From positions 1 through 64,000 of the forward strand of contig NZ_JADDUE010000014.1 in the NCBI RefSeq assembly GCF_016526145.1: a DNA stretch of 64,000 nt. Direction: 5' to 3'. The stretch is from Saccharopolyspora galaxeae (GTDB lineage: Bacteria; Actinomycetota; Actinomycetes; Mycobacteriales; Pseudonocardiaceae). The position numbers and the translations under genes are program-made. Shown piece after piece: positions 27,258-34,820 of the stretch; the stretch's first letter is position 1, and each line of letters starts with the position of its first letter. The notes beneath the pieces are model-generated. The model was given only the letters and a program-made list of their open reading frames with translations. It did not search any database and was not told the DNA's origin.

Positions 27258-28100
27258 TCATCGCGCGATTCCGGACTCGGGCCCCTGCCGCGACGCCGCA
27301 GGTGCATCCCCGACGGCAGTTACGGTGTGTGATCGTTCAGGGTGCGGGAGGGCGACGTTGGGCGGCGCCTCATCCGTGTCGGCGAGGTGGGCGAGCAGGC
27401 GGCGTTCGGCGCGGCGACGTTGCTGTTTCAGCGCCGGATACGAGCTGTCGCGCTCAGCGGCAAGCCGGGTGAGCGGACGGCGATCGAGGCGGGTCTGCCC
27501 GATCAGCTCCGCCTCGTCCTCAGTCACGACGCCCTCAGCGATCGCCCGAAGCAGCACCACATCCGGATGTCCCGCCGCGCGCCGGGTGACGGGGTCGCGG
27601 CGCCGCGACCTGTCGCAGGTGGGGACGGGAGCATCCAGGGCCTCGCGGAGCGCGGCATACCCGGCCCGGAACGCAGCCCAGCGCAGCCGGTTCATGATCC
27701 GGGGCCGATCGAGGTCGACCTCGGCGAGCTCGCCGAGAAACCCGGCCAGTACCGCGGAGTGCAGATCGGCTGGATCCGCGGCGAACCGCGCCGACAATCG
27801 CGCGGCGATCGCCGTCAACGCCGGTAGTGCCACCCCGGCACACGCGACTGTCCACGCCCCACCCTCAGCGCGCGAACGGGTCACCAGCACCACCCACACC
27901 CGATCGCGAAGAGCTTGTGGGCAACGGCGATGCAACACCACCTCCCGCACCTCATCCAGGCGCACGCACCGGGCAGGCAAACCCGAAATATCCCGGCCAT
28001 CCACCGCCAGCGGATGCGGTCCGGTGGTCAGCAACGAAAAAGCCTGGCGGGCGCTATCCAGCGCGCCCCCTCTGGCCCTGTCGACCTGGTCGTCGTGCAT
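27258..28100 (-). CDS. Regulatory protein with sigma region-4-like helix-turn-helix
   Basis: A 280-residue protein, first in the transfer operon. Near the C-terminus, TRLDRRPLTRLAAERDSSYP followed by ALKQQRRRAERRLLAHL resembles sigma-factor region 4 DNA-binding helices. The N-terminal 130 residues are of unknown type and no region 2 is visible. It may be a plasmid-type transcription factor acting on the phased repeats 57 bases upstream. ATG 28100 follows AAGGAGCTCTCTC, preferred over the ORF start at 28151. Confidence 0.55.
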   Translation of the reverse strand: MHDDQVDRARGGALDSARQAFSLLTTGPHPLAVDGRDISGLPARCVRLDEVREVVLHRRCPQALRDRVWVVLVTRSRAEGGAWTVACAGVALPALTAIAARLSARFAADPADLHSAVLAGFLGELAEVDLDRPRIMNRLRWAAFRAGYAALREALDAPVPTCDRSRRRDPVTRRAAGHPDVVLLRAIAEGVVTEDEAELIGQTRLDRRPLTRLAAERDSSYPALKQQRRRAERRLLAHLADTDEAPPNVALPHPERSHTVTAVGDAPAASRQGPESGIAR

Positions 28101-28623
28101 GAGAGAGCTCCTTGCAGAAACGCGGCGAGCAATGCCGGGCAAGGAAGCCACATGAGGTAGTACCGATCTCTGACCACATCAGTACCGGAGAATGACTGAC
28201 CGAGTACCGAACAAGTACCGCAGCCCGGTCCGAGATCGTCTGACGTCGTCGCGGCGGGAGCGCGGTCGATCACGTTGTGATCGCCAGTACTTGGTGTGTA
28301 CTGGGAGGTTAGCGCCGCACGGCCAGAGGTCCGTGCTCCACTACGAACATACCGTGCTGCCGCGCACGACTTTCACCAAGATCGCCCAAGAGTTTTTCGG
28401 ACGATCTTGCGCACACGGAGACGCCATACGGCGCGATGATTCCGGAACCATCACGTGCGAGACCGGTGCCGCGCTCAAAGCCCCACTGGTCAGGGGATGC
28501 TTCGATGAATTCGGACGCATTCGCAGCAAAAAGTTCGAGGGCATGTGTTCCATCGAGGTCATTTCAGCGGAGTTCAGAGGTGTCACCGCCACACGGCACC
28601 CCCTGCCCGACGAAAGGCCCCTG
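28101..28623. other. Intergenic region between transfer operon and methyltransferase genes
   Basis: 523 bases. The first 200 hold the phased GTAC repeats described separately. The rest (about 28310-28623) is more AT-rich, has no convincing gene, and probably carries the promoter for the rightward genes. An open frame from 28192 runs in but lacks a good start before 28624. Confidence 0.4.
28159..28304. promoter_or_regulatory. Phased GTAC operator array
   Basis: AGTACCG occurs four times in direct orientation at 28159, 28181, 28203 and 28214, so the steps are 22, 22 and 11 bases: two, two and one helical turns. A perfect inverted repeat CCAGTAC-N7-GTACTGG follows at 28284-28304, with its two GTAC cores again 11 bases apart. 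The array is just upstream of the transfer operon start (28100) and looks like a cooperative repressor site or an iteron cluster. Confidence 0.7.
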
Positions 28624-29505
28624 ATGCCGCGAGAGCATTCCCGGAATGACCGGCCCCCGCGTGGAACCGATCCGCGCCCGTACCCCGGCGCCCGATCCCG
28701 CACTAGGCCCCACCACGCCCGCCGCTCCAGCACCCTCCGCGCACCCAGCCCGCGCGCCGCGGCGATCCCGAGTTCGGTGTGGGCACCGTCCGCCGTGGTC
28801 GACCCCGCCCTGACCTGGCCGCCGCCGCTCGTGCGCATGATCACCACCGCGTTGTCCGAACCCGGCGCCCGGGTCGGACTCCTGCCCTGGCCCACCGACG
28901 ACACCACCGCCCCCGAGAGTGCGGACCGGCCCGAGGCCGACACGCAAGCCGACGATGCCCTCGTCGCGATCGAACGCCTCGGCCGTACCGGCGTCCTCGA
29001 CCAGCACCCCGAACCCGCATCGGGATGGCACGGCTCGATGTCGCGGCCGTTCTGGGACCGGTTCGCCACCGCCGACGCGCACCACGCGGCCGTCCCTGAC
29101 CGCGCCACTCAACCACCCGATCTTCCCGCCGAGGCCCCCGCTGCCGAGCTGGATCTAGTGATCACAAGCCTGCGCCCAGACGAATCGGGGGACGCCCGCT
29201 GTGATCTCGTGGCCCTGCACGCTGCACACCGCTTGCGCACCGGCGGCCTCCTCGCAGTGCTCACCCACAGTGACTACCATGAGGGTGCGCTGATCGATCC
29301 CACCGGCGCACTCGTCGCGGCCGGGCAAAACGCCGATCTGCTGTACCTGCAACACCTCGTCGTGCTTCACACGCCCCTGCACCGCCGCCCCTTCGCTGAG
29401 GCGCACACGAGCGAACACGCCGTGCACCAGCGCATTCACTCGGACCTGCTCGTGTTCGCCCAACCCACCGAGTTCGCCGAGTCCGACGACCCAGGCCACC
29501 CGTGA
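28624..29505 (+). CDS. Methyltransferase-like companion protein
   Basis: A 293-residue protein with a basic, Pro-rich N-terminus and a C-terminal half that looks like the end of a Rossmann methyltransferase: LDLVITSLRPDESGD in the place of motif IV (the aromatic PPY triad is missing), LRTGGLLAVLTHSDYHEGAL, and LLYLQHLVVLH. No SAM-binding glycine motif is visible. It ends next to the complete methyltransferase at 29550 and may be a regulatory or specificity subunit. ATG 28624 was chosen for the AAAGG upstream; the start is uncertain. Confidence 0.5.
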   Translation: MPREHSRNDRPPRGTDPRPYPGARSRTRPHHARRSSTLRAPSPRAAAIPSSVWAPSAVVDPALTWPPPLVRMITTALSEPGARVGLLPWPTDDTTAPESADRPEADTQADDALVAIERLGRTGVLDQHPEPASGWHGSMSRPFWDRFATADAHHAAVPDRATQPPDLPAEAPAAELDLVITSLRPDESGDARCDLVALHAAHRLRTGGLLAVLTHSDYHEGALIDPTGALVAAGQNADLLYLQHLVVLHTPLHRRPFAEAHTSEHAVHQRIHSDLLVFAQPTEFAESDDPGHP

Positions 29506-29549
29506 CCGCGGACCACCGACCCGACCATCCCGACCGGAAGGCATCCGCC

Positions 29550-30488
29550 ATGCCCCAACAATCCGCCGACACACCGGTCACGTCACCAGGGGTGTCGGTC
29601 TGGGCCACGGCCCAGTCCGCGCCCGCCAGCCAGCGCAAACACCGTTACACCCCTGATTCGACCGCGCATCCGGCCAAGATGCTCCCGGCCGTGGCCGCCC
29701 ACGCCATCACCCACTACACCCGCCCTGGCGAGCTGGTGCTCGATCCCATGTGCGGCATCGGCACCACGCTCGTCGAAGCCCTCGATGCTGGACGCGGTGC
29801 CGTCGGCGTCGAATACGAACCCCACTGGGTCCGCACCGCCCGCGGCAACGTTGAACTCGCCCACGACAGCGGCGCACCCGAATCCGGTGAGGTCTACTCA
29901 GGCGACGCCCGCCGACTGCCCGCACTCCTACCCACCGACTACCGCGGACAGGTGTCGCTCGTGGTCACCAGCCCGCCCTACGGACCCTCGGCGCACGGCC
30001 AGGTCATCACCACCAACAACGTCGTGCAGAAGTTCCATCACCGCTACGGCAACACTCTCGACCGCGGCAACCTCGCCAACATCGGCCACCATCGACTCCT
30101 GGCCGGATTCACCCGCATCCTCACCGCCCTGCGGCCTTTCATGAAACCTGGCGGACACATCGCCATCACCGCTCGACCCTGGCGCGAACACGCCGAACTC
30201 ATCGACCTACCCGCCCAAATACTGGCCTGCGGCACCCACGCCGGACTCATCCCCACCGAACGCTGCGTCGCGCTGCTGGCCCGCGTGACCGACACCGAAC
30301 TCATCGCCCGCGGCTCGTTCTTCCAACGCGACTTCATCCGCAAACAGCGCGAGTCAGGGTTGCCGCTGCATCTGATCGCGCATGAAGACGTGCTCATCTT
30401 CCGCGCACCGCCGCACACCGACCCCGCCACCACACCGCACGACCACACCCCCTATGCAACCGACAAGACGCTGGATCCCACCCCATGA
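29550..30488 (+). CDS. SAM-dependent DNA methyltransferase (N4/N6 amino type)
   Basis: A 312-residue enzyme. SAM motif I is LDPMCGIGTTLVEAL (about 63-77); acidic motif II is VGVEYEPHW; catalytic motif IV is VVTSPPYGPS (about 138-147). The order I before IV is that of gamma/alpha-type amino-methyltransferases; TRM11-like annotation is also possible. ATG 29550 follows GGAAGG; an upstream GTG at 29502 overlapping the previous stop is an alternative. No restriction endonuclease is nearby, so it is probably a solitary methylase protecting the element or regulating it. Confidence 0.75.
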   Translation: MPQQSADTPVTSPGVSVWATAQSAPASQRKHRYTPDSTAHPAKMLPAVAAHAITHYTRPGELVLDPMCGIGTTLVEALDAGRGAVGVEYEPHWVRTARGNVELAHDSGAPESGEVYSGDARRLPALLPTDYRGQVSLVVTSPPYGPSAHGQVITTNNVVQKFHHRYGNTLDRGNLANIGHHRLLAGFTRILTALRPFMKPGGHIAITARPWREHAELIDLPAQILACGTHAGLIPTERCVALLARVTDTELIARGSFFQRDFIRKQRESGLPLHLIAHEDVLIFRAPPHTDPATTPHDHTPYATDKTLDPTP

Positions 30489-30778
30489 CCCCTCGCAGGA
30501 AAGAAACCCGACCTGCCGATTCTCACCGGGACAAGTCCACGCCTACCGAGTCCGAAAACGGCTCCGCGACCGCTACATCCGCGCAGCTCTACACGCCCAA
30601 ACAGGCCGCCGAGATGCTGACCGTCAAAGAGTCCTGGCTGCGCCGCAAGGCAGGGACACGCTCCATCCCCTGCACGTTCCTCGGTAAGCACCTGCGCTTT
30701 TCCGAACGAGATCTCCACGCCATCATCGCCCACGGGGCGAGGACTCCAGCCGCCCGCCGGGGACGACCGCGACGCTGA
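30485..30778 (+). CDS. xis: Excisionase-like helix-turn-helix protein
   Basis: A 97-residue basic protein. After a polar N-terminus it has a MerR/AlpA-type winged helix: LYTPKQAAEMLTVKESWLRR, then IPCTFLGKHLRFSERDLHAI. This is the standard excisionase-type HTH found directly before integrases on actinobacterial elements. ATGA overlap with the methyltransferase stop; 99 bases separate it from the integrase. It would bend att DNA and direct excision. Confidence 0.75.
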   Translation: MTPRRKETRPADSHRDKSTPTESENGSATATSAQLYTPKQAAEMLTVKESWLRRKAGTRSIPCTFLGKHLRFSERDLHAIIAHGARTPAARRGRPRR

Positions 30779-30877
30779 TCGACATCCATTCAGGGAAATC
30801 TCCGCGGAAACACTTCCGCTCCGCGCGAAACCGAGCGTCCATCTGTTCGTCAAACCCACCGCATTCTGGAGCAACTC

Positions 30878-32089
30878 ATGGCGTGGAGCGAAAAACACGG
30901 AAAGCACTCGTGGCGCGTGCGCTACAGCAAAGACGACGGCACACTCGGCTCGATCAACGGTTTTCCCACCAAGACGTCCGCCGATAACTACGCCGACTCG
31001 ATCGAGTCCGATCAACGCAAAGGAACCTGGATCGACCCCTCCGCCGGGAAGATCACCCTCGAAGAGTGGAGCGTCGACTGGCTCGAAGCACTTGACGTCG
31101 CCGCCAACACCGAATCCCAATACCGCTGCCTACTCAAAAACCATATTTTGCCCCGCTGGGGCCAGGTCGCTCTGTCCGACATCACCAACAGCAGTGTGAC
31201 CACCTGGGCCAAGAAAACCCGCGCCCGCGGCTACGCCGAGGCATCCGTATCCACCATGACCAAAGTGCTGTCGATGATGCTCGCCGACGCCGCCGACGAC
31301 CACCTCATCCCCGCCAACCCGATCCGCACCCGCCAACGCGGCAAACGCCGCCGCGCCAAGCGCACCGAACGCCTCTGGGCCACCCCCGACCACGTCGTAC
31401 GCATCGCCGACCAAGCCGCCGCCTTGGTCGGCCCCTGGGCAGCCGCACTGCTGATCACCGCAGGGTGGACCGGAGCACGCTGGGGAGAACTCCTGGGGCT
31501 GCAACGCCACAACACCCACCTCGACGACGCCCGCCTCGTCATCGACCCCGACATCGGAGCCCTGCACGAAGTCGACGGGCGATTCAGCCTCGGCTCCCCC
31601 AAAACCGCCGAATCCGCCCGCACCATCACCCTGCCCCCCTTCCTCGTCGAACTACTCCGCTCCCACCTCGCCAGCCACGACCACCCCCATGTCTTCGTCA
31701 CCAGAGACGACGAGCATCCCCGGCGGTCCAACTTCTCCCGCCGCGCCATGCGCCCCGCCACCGACGGCAACCACCACCTCACCGACCCCGCCATCCGCAC
31801 CCAGCCGGTCAAACCCGGCCTGACCTTCCACGGACTCCGCCACAGCCACAAAACCTGGCTGATCGAAGACAACATTCCCGAAATCGCCCAAGCTCGCCGC
31901 CTCGGCCACACCCTCGGAGACGAAATCCGCGAGATCTACTCTCACCTCGGCCCCACCGTCGAACCCCACCTCATCGACACTCTCCAACAACGCTGGACCA
32001 ACGCCATCACCGACAACCCCACCCACCACTTCCCGCCAAACTGGCTGACGCACACAACCGCACACCGCACACTCAGAGCAGTGAACTAA
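30878..32089 (+). CDS. int: Tyrosine recombinase (ICE integrase)
   Basis: A 403-residue site-specific recombinase. The N-terminus (about 1-45) is an arm-type DNA-binding domain (WRVRYSKDDGT, then GFPTKTSADNYA). A SAM-like core-binding domain spans about 60-150 and the catalytic domain 170-385. Catalytic residues are visible: Arg about 201 in GARWGELLGL, His and Arg in HGLRHSHKT (318 and 321), His in RRLGHTLG, and the nucleophile Tyr about 354 in EIYSHLG. It is complete. It probably inserted the element at the tRNA-Pro gene 16 kb to the right, although integrase genes usually lie beside the att site. Confidence 0.9.
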   Translation: MAWSEKHGKHSWRVRYSKDDGTLGSINGFPTKTSADNYADSIESDQRKGTWIDPSAGKITLEEWSVDWLEALDVAANTESQYRCLLKNHILPRWGQVALSDITNSSVTTWAKKTRARGYAEASVSTMTKVLSMMLADAADDHLIPANPIRTRQRGKRRRAKRTERLWATPDHVVRIADQAAALVGPWAAALLITAGWTGARWGELLGLQRHNTHLDDARLVIDPDIGALHEVDGRFSLGSPKTAESARTITLPPFLVELLRSHLASHDHPHVFVTRDDEHPRRSNFSRRAMRPATDGNHHLTDPAIRTQPVKPGLTFHGLRHSHKTWLIEDNIPEIAQARRLGHTLGDEIREIYSHLGPTVEPHLIDTLQQRWTNAITDNPTHHFPPNWLTHTTAHRTLRAVN

Positions 32090-32314
32090 CACCCACGGAA
32101 TGGCGGTGCGGGGGTGTGACGCTGCGGGCTCCGTTTCCTGATCTTGTGGTGGGCCTGTCGGTCCGGTTCCTGACCTAGTCTTATAAAGCGCTCTGACCGA
32201 AACCGTGGGTTAAATCTGCGTCGCACGGAGTTCCGGCGAATTGCCTCCCATAACAGCTGAGACCGCTCTTCCTCGCAGTGATCATCACAATGATGATCTG
32301 CGACGCGTGCGAGG
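32090..32314. other. Short intergenic stretch between integrase and metabolite cluster
   Basis: 225 bases with no gene and no recognisable copy of the tRNA-Pro 3' end. One CCTCCCAT (32244-32251) matches the repeat found beside the tRNA (see 48314-48375), which may be chance. It marks the visible junction between the ICE backbone and the more AT-rich cluster. Confidence 0.4.
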
Positions 32315-32899
32315 TCAGGGAAGTCCGGTCTCGCCCACGTGCGAGATACCTTGATCACCCTGGCGCGTCTGTACGTCGCGCAAAAGGTCACGCAGGAGTT
32401 CGGCCAACTGCTCACGCCGCCCGGATTCGATGCCATCGAGAAGTTCGGCCTCACGGCTAAGAACCAGGTCGACGGTCCGCTCGACGAGCGCGTGGCCAGC
32501 GCGAGTCAGCTCCACCCAGACGCTCCGATCAACGGGATCCGTCCATCGCACCACCAGACCCTCGCGTTCGGCCCGGGCCACCCGTTGTGAGATCGCACCC
32601 GCCGTGACCAACGTCAACTCGGTCAATTCCCTGGTAGTACGCCTGTAGGGCGATGAGCTGCGGCGCAGCACGCTGAGCAGATCCAGCGTTGCGGAGTCGA
32701 CCCCTGCATCGGACAGGACCCGTCGGCGGTCATCGCCGAACAACTTGGCCAGTTGCCACACCCGAGTCACCACCCCTATCGACGCAGTGCGTGTACCTGG
32801 CCGCTCCCGCTCCCAAGAAGCTGCGATCTCATCTGCAGCATCCGAGACGTCCCTTTGATCGGGCGCCTGTTCGGTACCGTCTGCGTTATCCCTTGTCAC
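32315..32899 (-). CDS. MarR-family transcriptional regulator
   Basis: A 194-residue regulator with the MarR winged-helix core: LDLLSVLRRSSSP, then RELTELTLVTAGAISQRVAR (recognition helix), then the wing GLVVRWTDPVDRSVWVELT. The N-terminus has an extra 40 polar residues. GTG 32899 has GGAG five bases upstream. It diverges from the first reductase gene and very likely controls the cluster by binding the TTTAnnnnTAAA site between them (32950-32961). MarR proteins usually release DNA on binding a small phenolic ligand, which would fit an aromatic product or precursor. Confidence 0.82.
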   Translation of the reverse strand: MTRDNADGTEQAPDQRDVSDAADEIAASWERERPGTRTASIGVVTRVWQLAKLFGDDRRRVLSDAGVDSATLDLLSVLRRSSSPYRRTTRELTELTLVTAGAISQRVARAEREGLVVRWTDPVDRSVWVELTRAGHALVERTVDLVLSREAELLDGIESGRREQLAELLRDLLRDVQTRQGDQGISHVGETGLP

Positions 32900-32933
32900 T
32901 CTCCGCTACCTCCCGCAGCAATGCTCCGGCAAA

Positions 32934-32961
32934 TATAATACGCTACTACTTTATCCCTAAA
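32934..32961 (+). promoter_or_regulatory. Promoter and operator of the reductase genes
   Basis: A perfect TATAAT (32934-32939) is followed after ten bases by the palindrome TTTATCCCTAAA (32950-32961), which would overlap the transcription start. The same TTTAnnnnTAAA pattern recurs at 33877 and 47489. The location is right for repression by the adjacent MarR protein. No good -35 is visible. Confidence 0.55.
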
Positions 32962-32981
32962 CACCAGAAGGGTCTTCCGCA

Positions 32982-33782
32982 ATGACACCCTCATCGGTTC
33001 GGATCAGCAACGATCGTCACTCGACGCGCCGAGGTATCATCATCACCGGCGGGAGTAAAGGATTGGGGTATGCGGTAGCCAAACGACTGGCTCGACAGCG
33101 GGATGCGCTGGCGCTTTGCGGCAGGGATACGGGTCGGCTGCGCAGCGCGGCCGCTGAGTTGCGCCATGAATCATGCGCCGAGGTCCACACCGAAGCCCTG
33201 GATGTCGTTGATGGCGACCTCGAAGGTTTCATCGAACGGGCAGCCAATGCGTTGGGACGGGTCGACGGTTTAGTGCTGTGCGCTGGGGGCGCAAGTGGCG
33301 GCGGATTGGCGGAGTCCACATCGCGAGACTGGCAACGGACCTACGAGCTCAATGTGGGCCACCCTGCACGGGCCCTCCGAACGTGCTTACCGCACCTGAG
33401 CGCATCGCGCGGCTCTGCACTACTGATCTCGTCCATCTCGGGTTGGAAGCCGGCTCCGCCCGCCCAGTACGCGGCGGCCAAGGCAGCCCAATTGAGCCTC
33501 GCCGCCTCGTGGGCACGCGAGCTGGGCCCACAAGGCGTGCGGGTCAACGCTCTCTCGCCAGGTTCGATGTGCATTCCGGGCGGCACATGGGATCGGCTAC
33601 GACTCAACGATCCCGCCGCTTACGAAACCTTCCAGCGAGAATTTCCTGGAAAAGAGCTCCCCGGCCCTGATGAAATAGCCGATGTGGCATGTTTCCTCCT
33701 CTCCGAGGAAGCAGCCGCTATCAGCGGAACAAATATCCCGGCCGATCGAGCCCAAAATGCGCCAACCGCTTTCGGATACTGA
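32982..33782 (+). CDS. Short-chain dehydrogenase/reductase
   Basis: A 266-residue NAD(P)-dependent oxidoreductase. The Rossmann glycine motif is TGGSKGLGYAVA (about 22-33), followed by LCAGGA. The catalytic Ser lies in LISSISGWKP and the YxxxK pair in YAAAK. The C-terminus SGTNIPADRAQNAP is typical of the family. Substrate unknown; presumably reduces a keto group of the cluster product. AAGGG precedes ATG 32982 weakly. A 123-base gap with its own promoter separates it from the second reductase. Confidence 0.82.
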   Translation: MTPSSVRISNDRHSTRRGIIITGGSKGLGYAVAKRLARQRDALALCGRDTGRLRSAAAELRHESCAEVHTEALDVVDGDLEGFIERAANALGRVDGLVLCAGGASGGGLAESTSRDWQRTYELNVGHPARALRTCLPHLSASRGSALLISSISGWKPAPPAQYAAAKAAQLSLAASWARELGPQGVRVNALSPGSMCIPGGTWDRLRLNDPAAYETFQREFPGKELPGPDEIADVACFLLSEEAAAISGTNIPADRAQNAPTAFGY

Positions 33783-33846
33783 AGGCCCCGTTGCCTACAA
33801 GACCGAACATCGACCAGTACGACTAGGTTCCCTTCCGCCGACTTGC

Positions 33847-33888
33847 TTGCGAACAGCGCTCCATCACGGTACTATATTTAGACCTAAA
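33847..33888 (+). promoter_or_regulatory. Promoter and operator of the second reductase gene
   Basis: TTGCGA (33847-33852) and TACTAT (33870-33875), spaced 17 bases, make a plausible sigma-70-type promoter. The palindrome TTTAGACCTAAA (33877-33888) begins one base after the -10. It matches the pattern at 32950 and 47489 and would place a repressor on the start site. AAAGGAG for the gene follows. Confidence 0.6.
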
Positions 33889-33905
33889 CATGAAAGGAGT
33901 GCTTC

Positions 33906-34631
33906 ATGAGCAGGACTGTGCTCGTGACCGGCGGTGGCAGCGGTTTCGGCCGTGCCATCGCCGCTCGGTTCGCCCAGGATTCCGACCGGGTCTTCATCAC
34001 GGGGCGACGAGTCGACGTGTTGGAGCGGGCAGCCGGTGAACTCGGTAGCAGCACCCATGCGCTTCCGTGTGACGGGACCGACCCGGCCGCGGTCGAGAAT
34101 GCAGTGGCGGGCATCGACGGTGCAGTGGACGTCTTGGTCAACAACGCGGGCGGGAACACCGACTTCAACATGCCCACCGGAGGCGGGCTAAAAGGAAGCC
34201 TGGACCGCTGGCGGGCCAACATCGATGCGAACGTCATCACCGCGGCCCTCATGACCGAGGCATGTGACGACAAACTGGCGCACGGCGGCGCATTGGTCCA
34301 CATCGGATCCATCGGCGCCGACCAGGGCGGCGGCTCCTACGGCGCGGCTAAAGCAGCGTTGGCATCCTACAACATCGGGCTGGCCAAGCAGTTCGGCCCG
34401 CGCGAGATCACGTCCAACGTGGTGGCACCCGGCTATTTTCCGGACACCGAGTTCTTCGGCAACGGACTACCCCAAAGCGTCCACGACCACTTGCTCTCGT
34501 TGACCAACCTGGGTCGGCACGGTTACCCCGAAGAGATCGCCGAGGCCGTGCACTTCCTCGCCTCGCCCAACGCACGCTTCATCACCGGTCAGGTCATCAA
34601 CGTCAACGGGGGCGCCAGCACAACCCGCTGA
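33906..34631 (+). CDS. Short-chain dehydrogenase/reductase (FabG-like)
   Basis: A 241-residue oxidoreductase. Cofactor motif TGGGSGFGRAIA (about 8-19), VNNAGG, catalytic Ser in IGSIGADQGGG, and YGAAK. The end, ITGQVINVNGGAS, is characteristic of FabG-like enzymes. A strong AAAGGAG precedes ATG 33906. FabG relatives act on carrier-bound or CoA-bound beta-keto substrates, which would fit the free-standing carrier protein in this cluster. It ends before a terminator shared with the opposing operon. Confidence 0.82.
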   Translation: MSRTVLVTGGGSGFGRAIAARFAQDSDRVFITGRRVDVLERAAGELGSSTHALPCDGTDPAAVENAVAGIDGAVDVLVNNAGGNTDFNMPTGGGLKGSLDRWRANIDANVITAALMTEACDDKLAHGGALVHIGSIGADQGGGSYGAAKAALASYNIGLAKQFGPREITSNVVAPGYFPDTEFFGNGLPQSVHDHLLSLTNLGRHGYPEEIAEAVHFLASPNARFITGQVINVNGGASTTR

Positions 34632-34720
34632 TTACCATTTCCGGAAGCTGGAACAGGCCCCGAGCCGCGACCGCTGCCGCCGGGATTCCGATTCCACTCC
34701 CGATCGAACCGGCAACCACC

Positions 34721-34760
34721 GGCGGAGCCTTGCTTAGTATTAAACAAGCAAGGCTCCGCC
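34721..34760. terminator. Bidirectional terminator between the two cluster operons
   Basis: A perfect 15-bp stem (GGCGGAGCCTTGCTT and complement) with a ten-base AT-rich loop. It sits between the convergent second reductase and asparagine-synthetase-like genes, so the stem can stop transcription from both sides. Confidence 0.85.
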
Positions 34761-34820
34761 CGTTCAGTTTCGATGTCGACACAACCGTATGATTCGACTA
34801 TTCCACATCGAGTGCATTTG

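Noticed and set aside
28159-28220. CRISPR array
   Set aside because: Repeats are only seven bases with 4-15-base gaps; phased operator sites fit better. No cas genes anywhere in the window.
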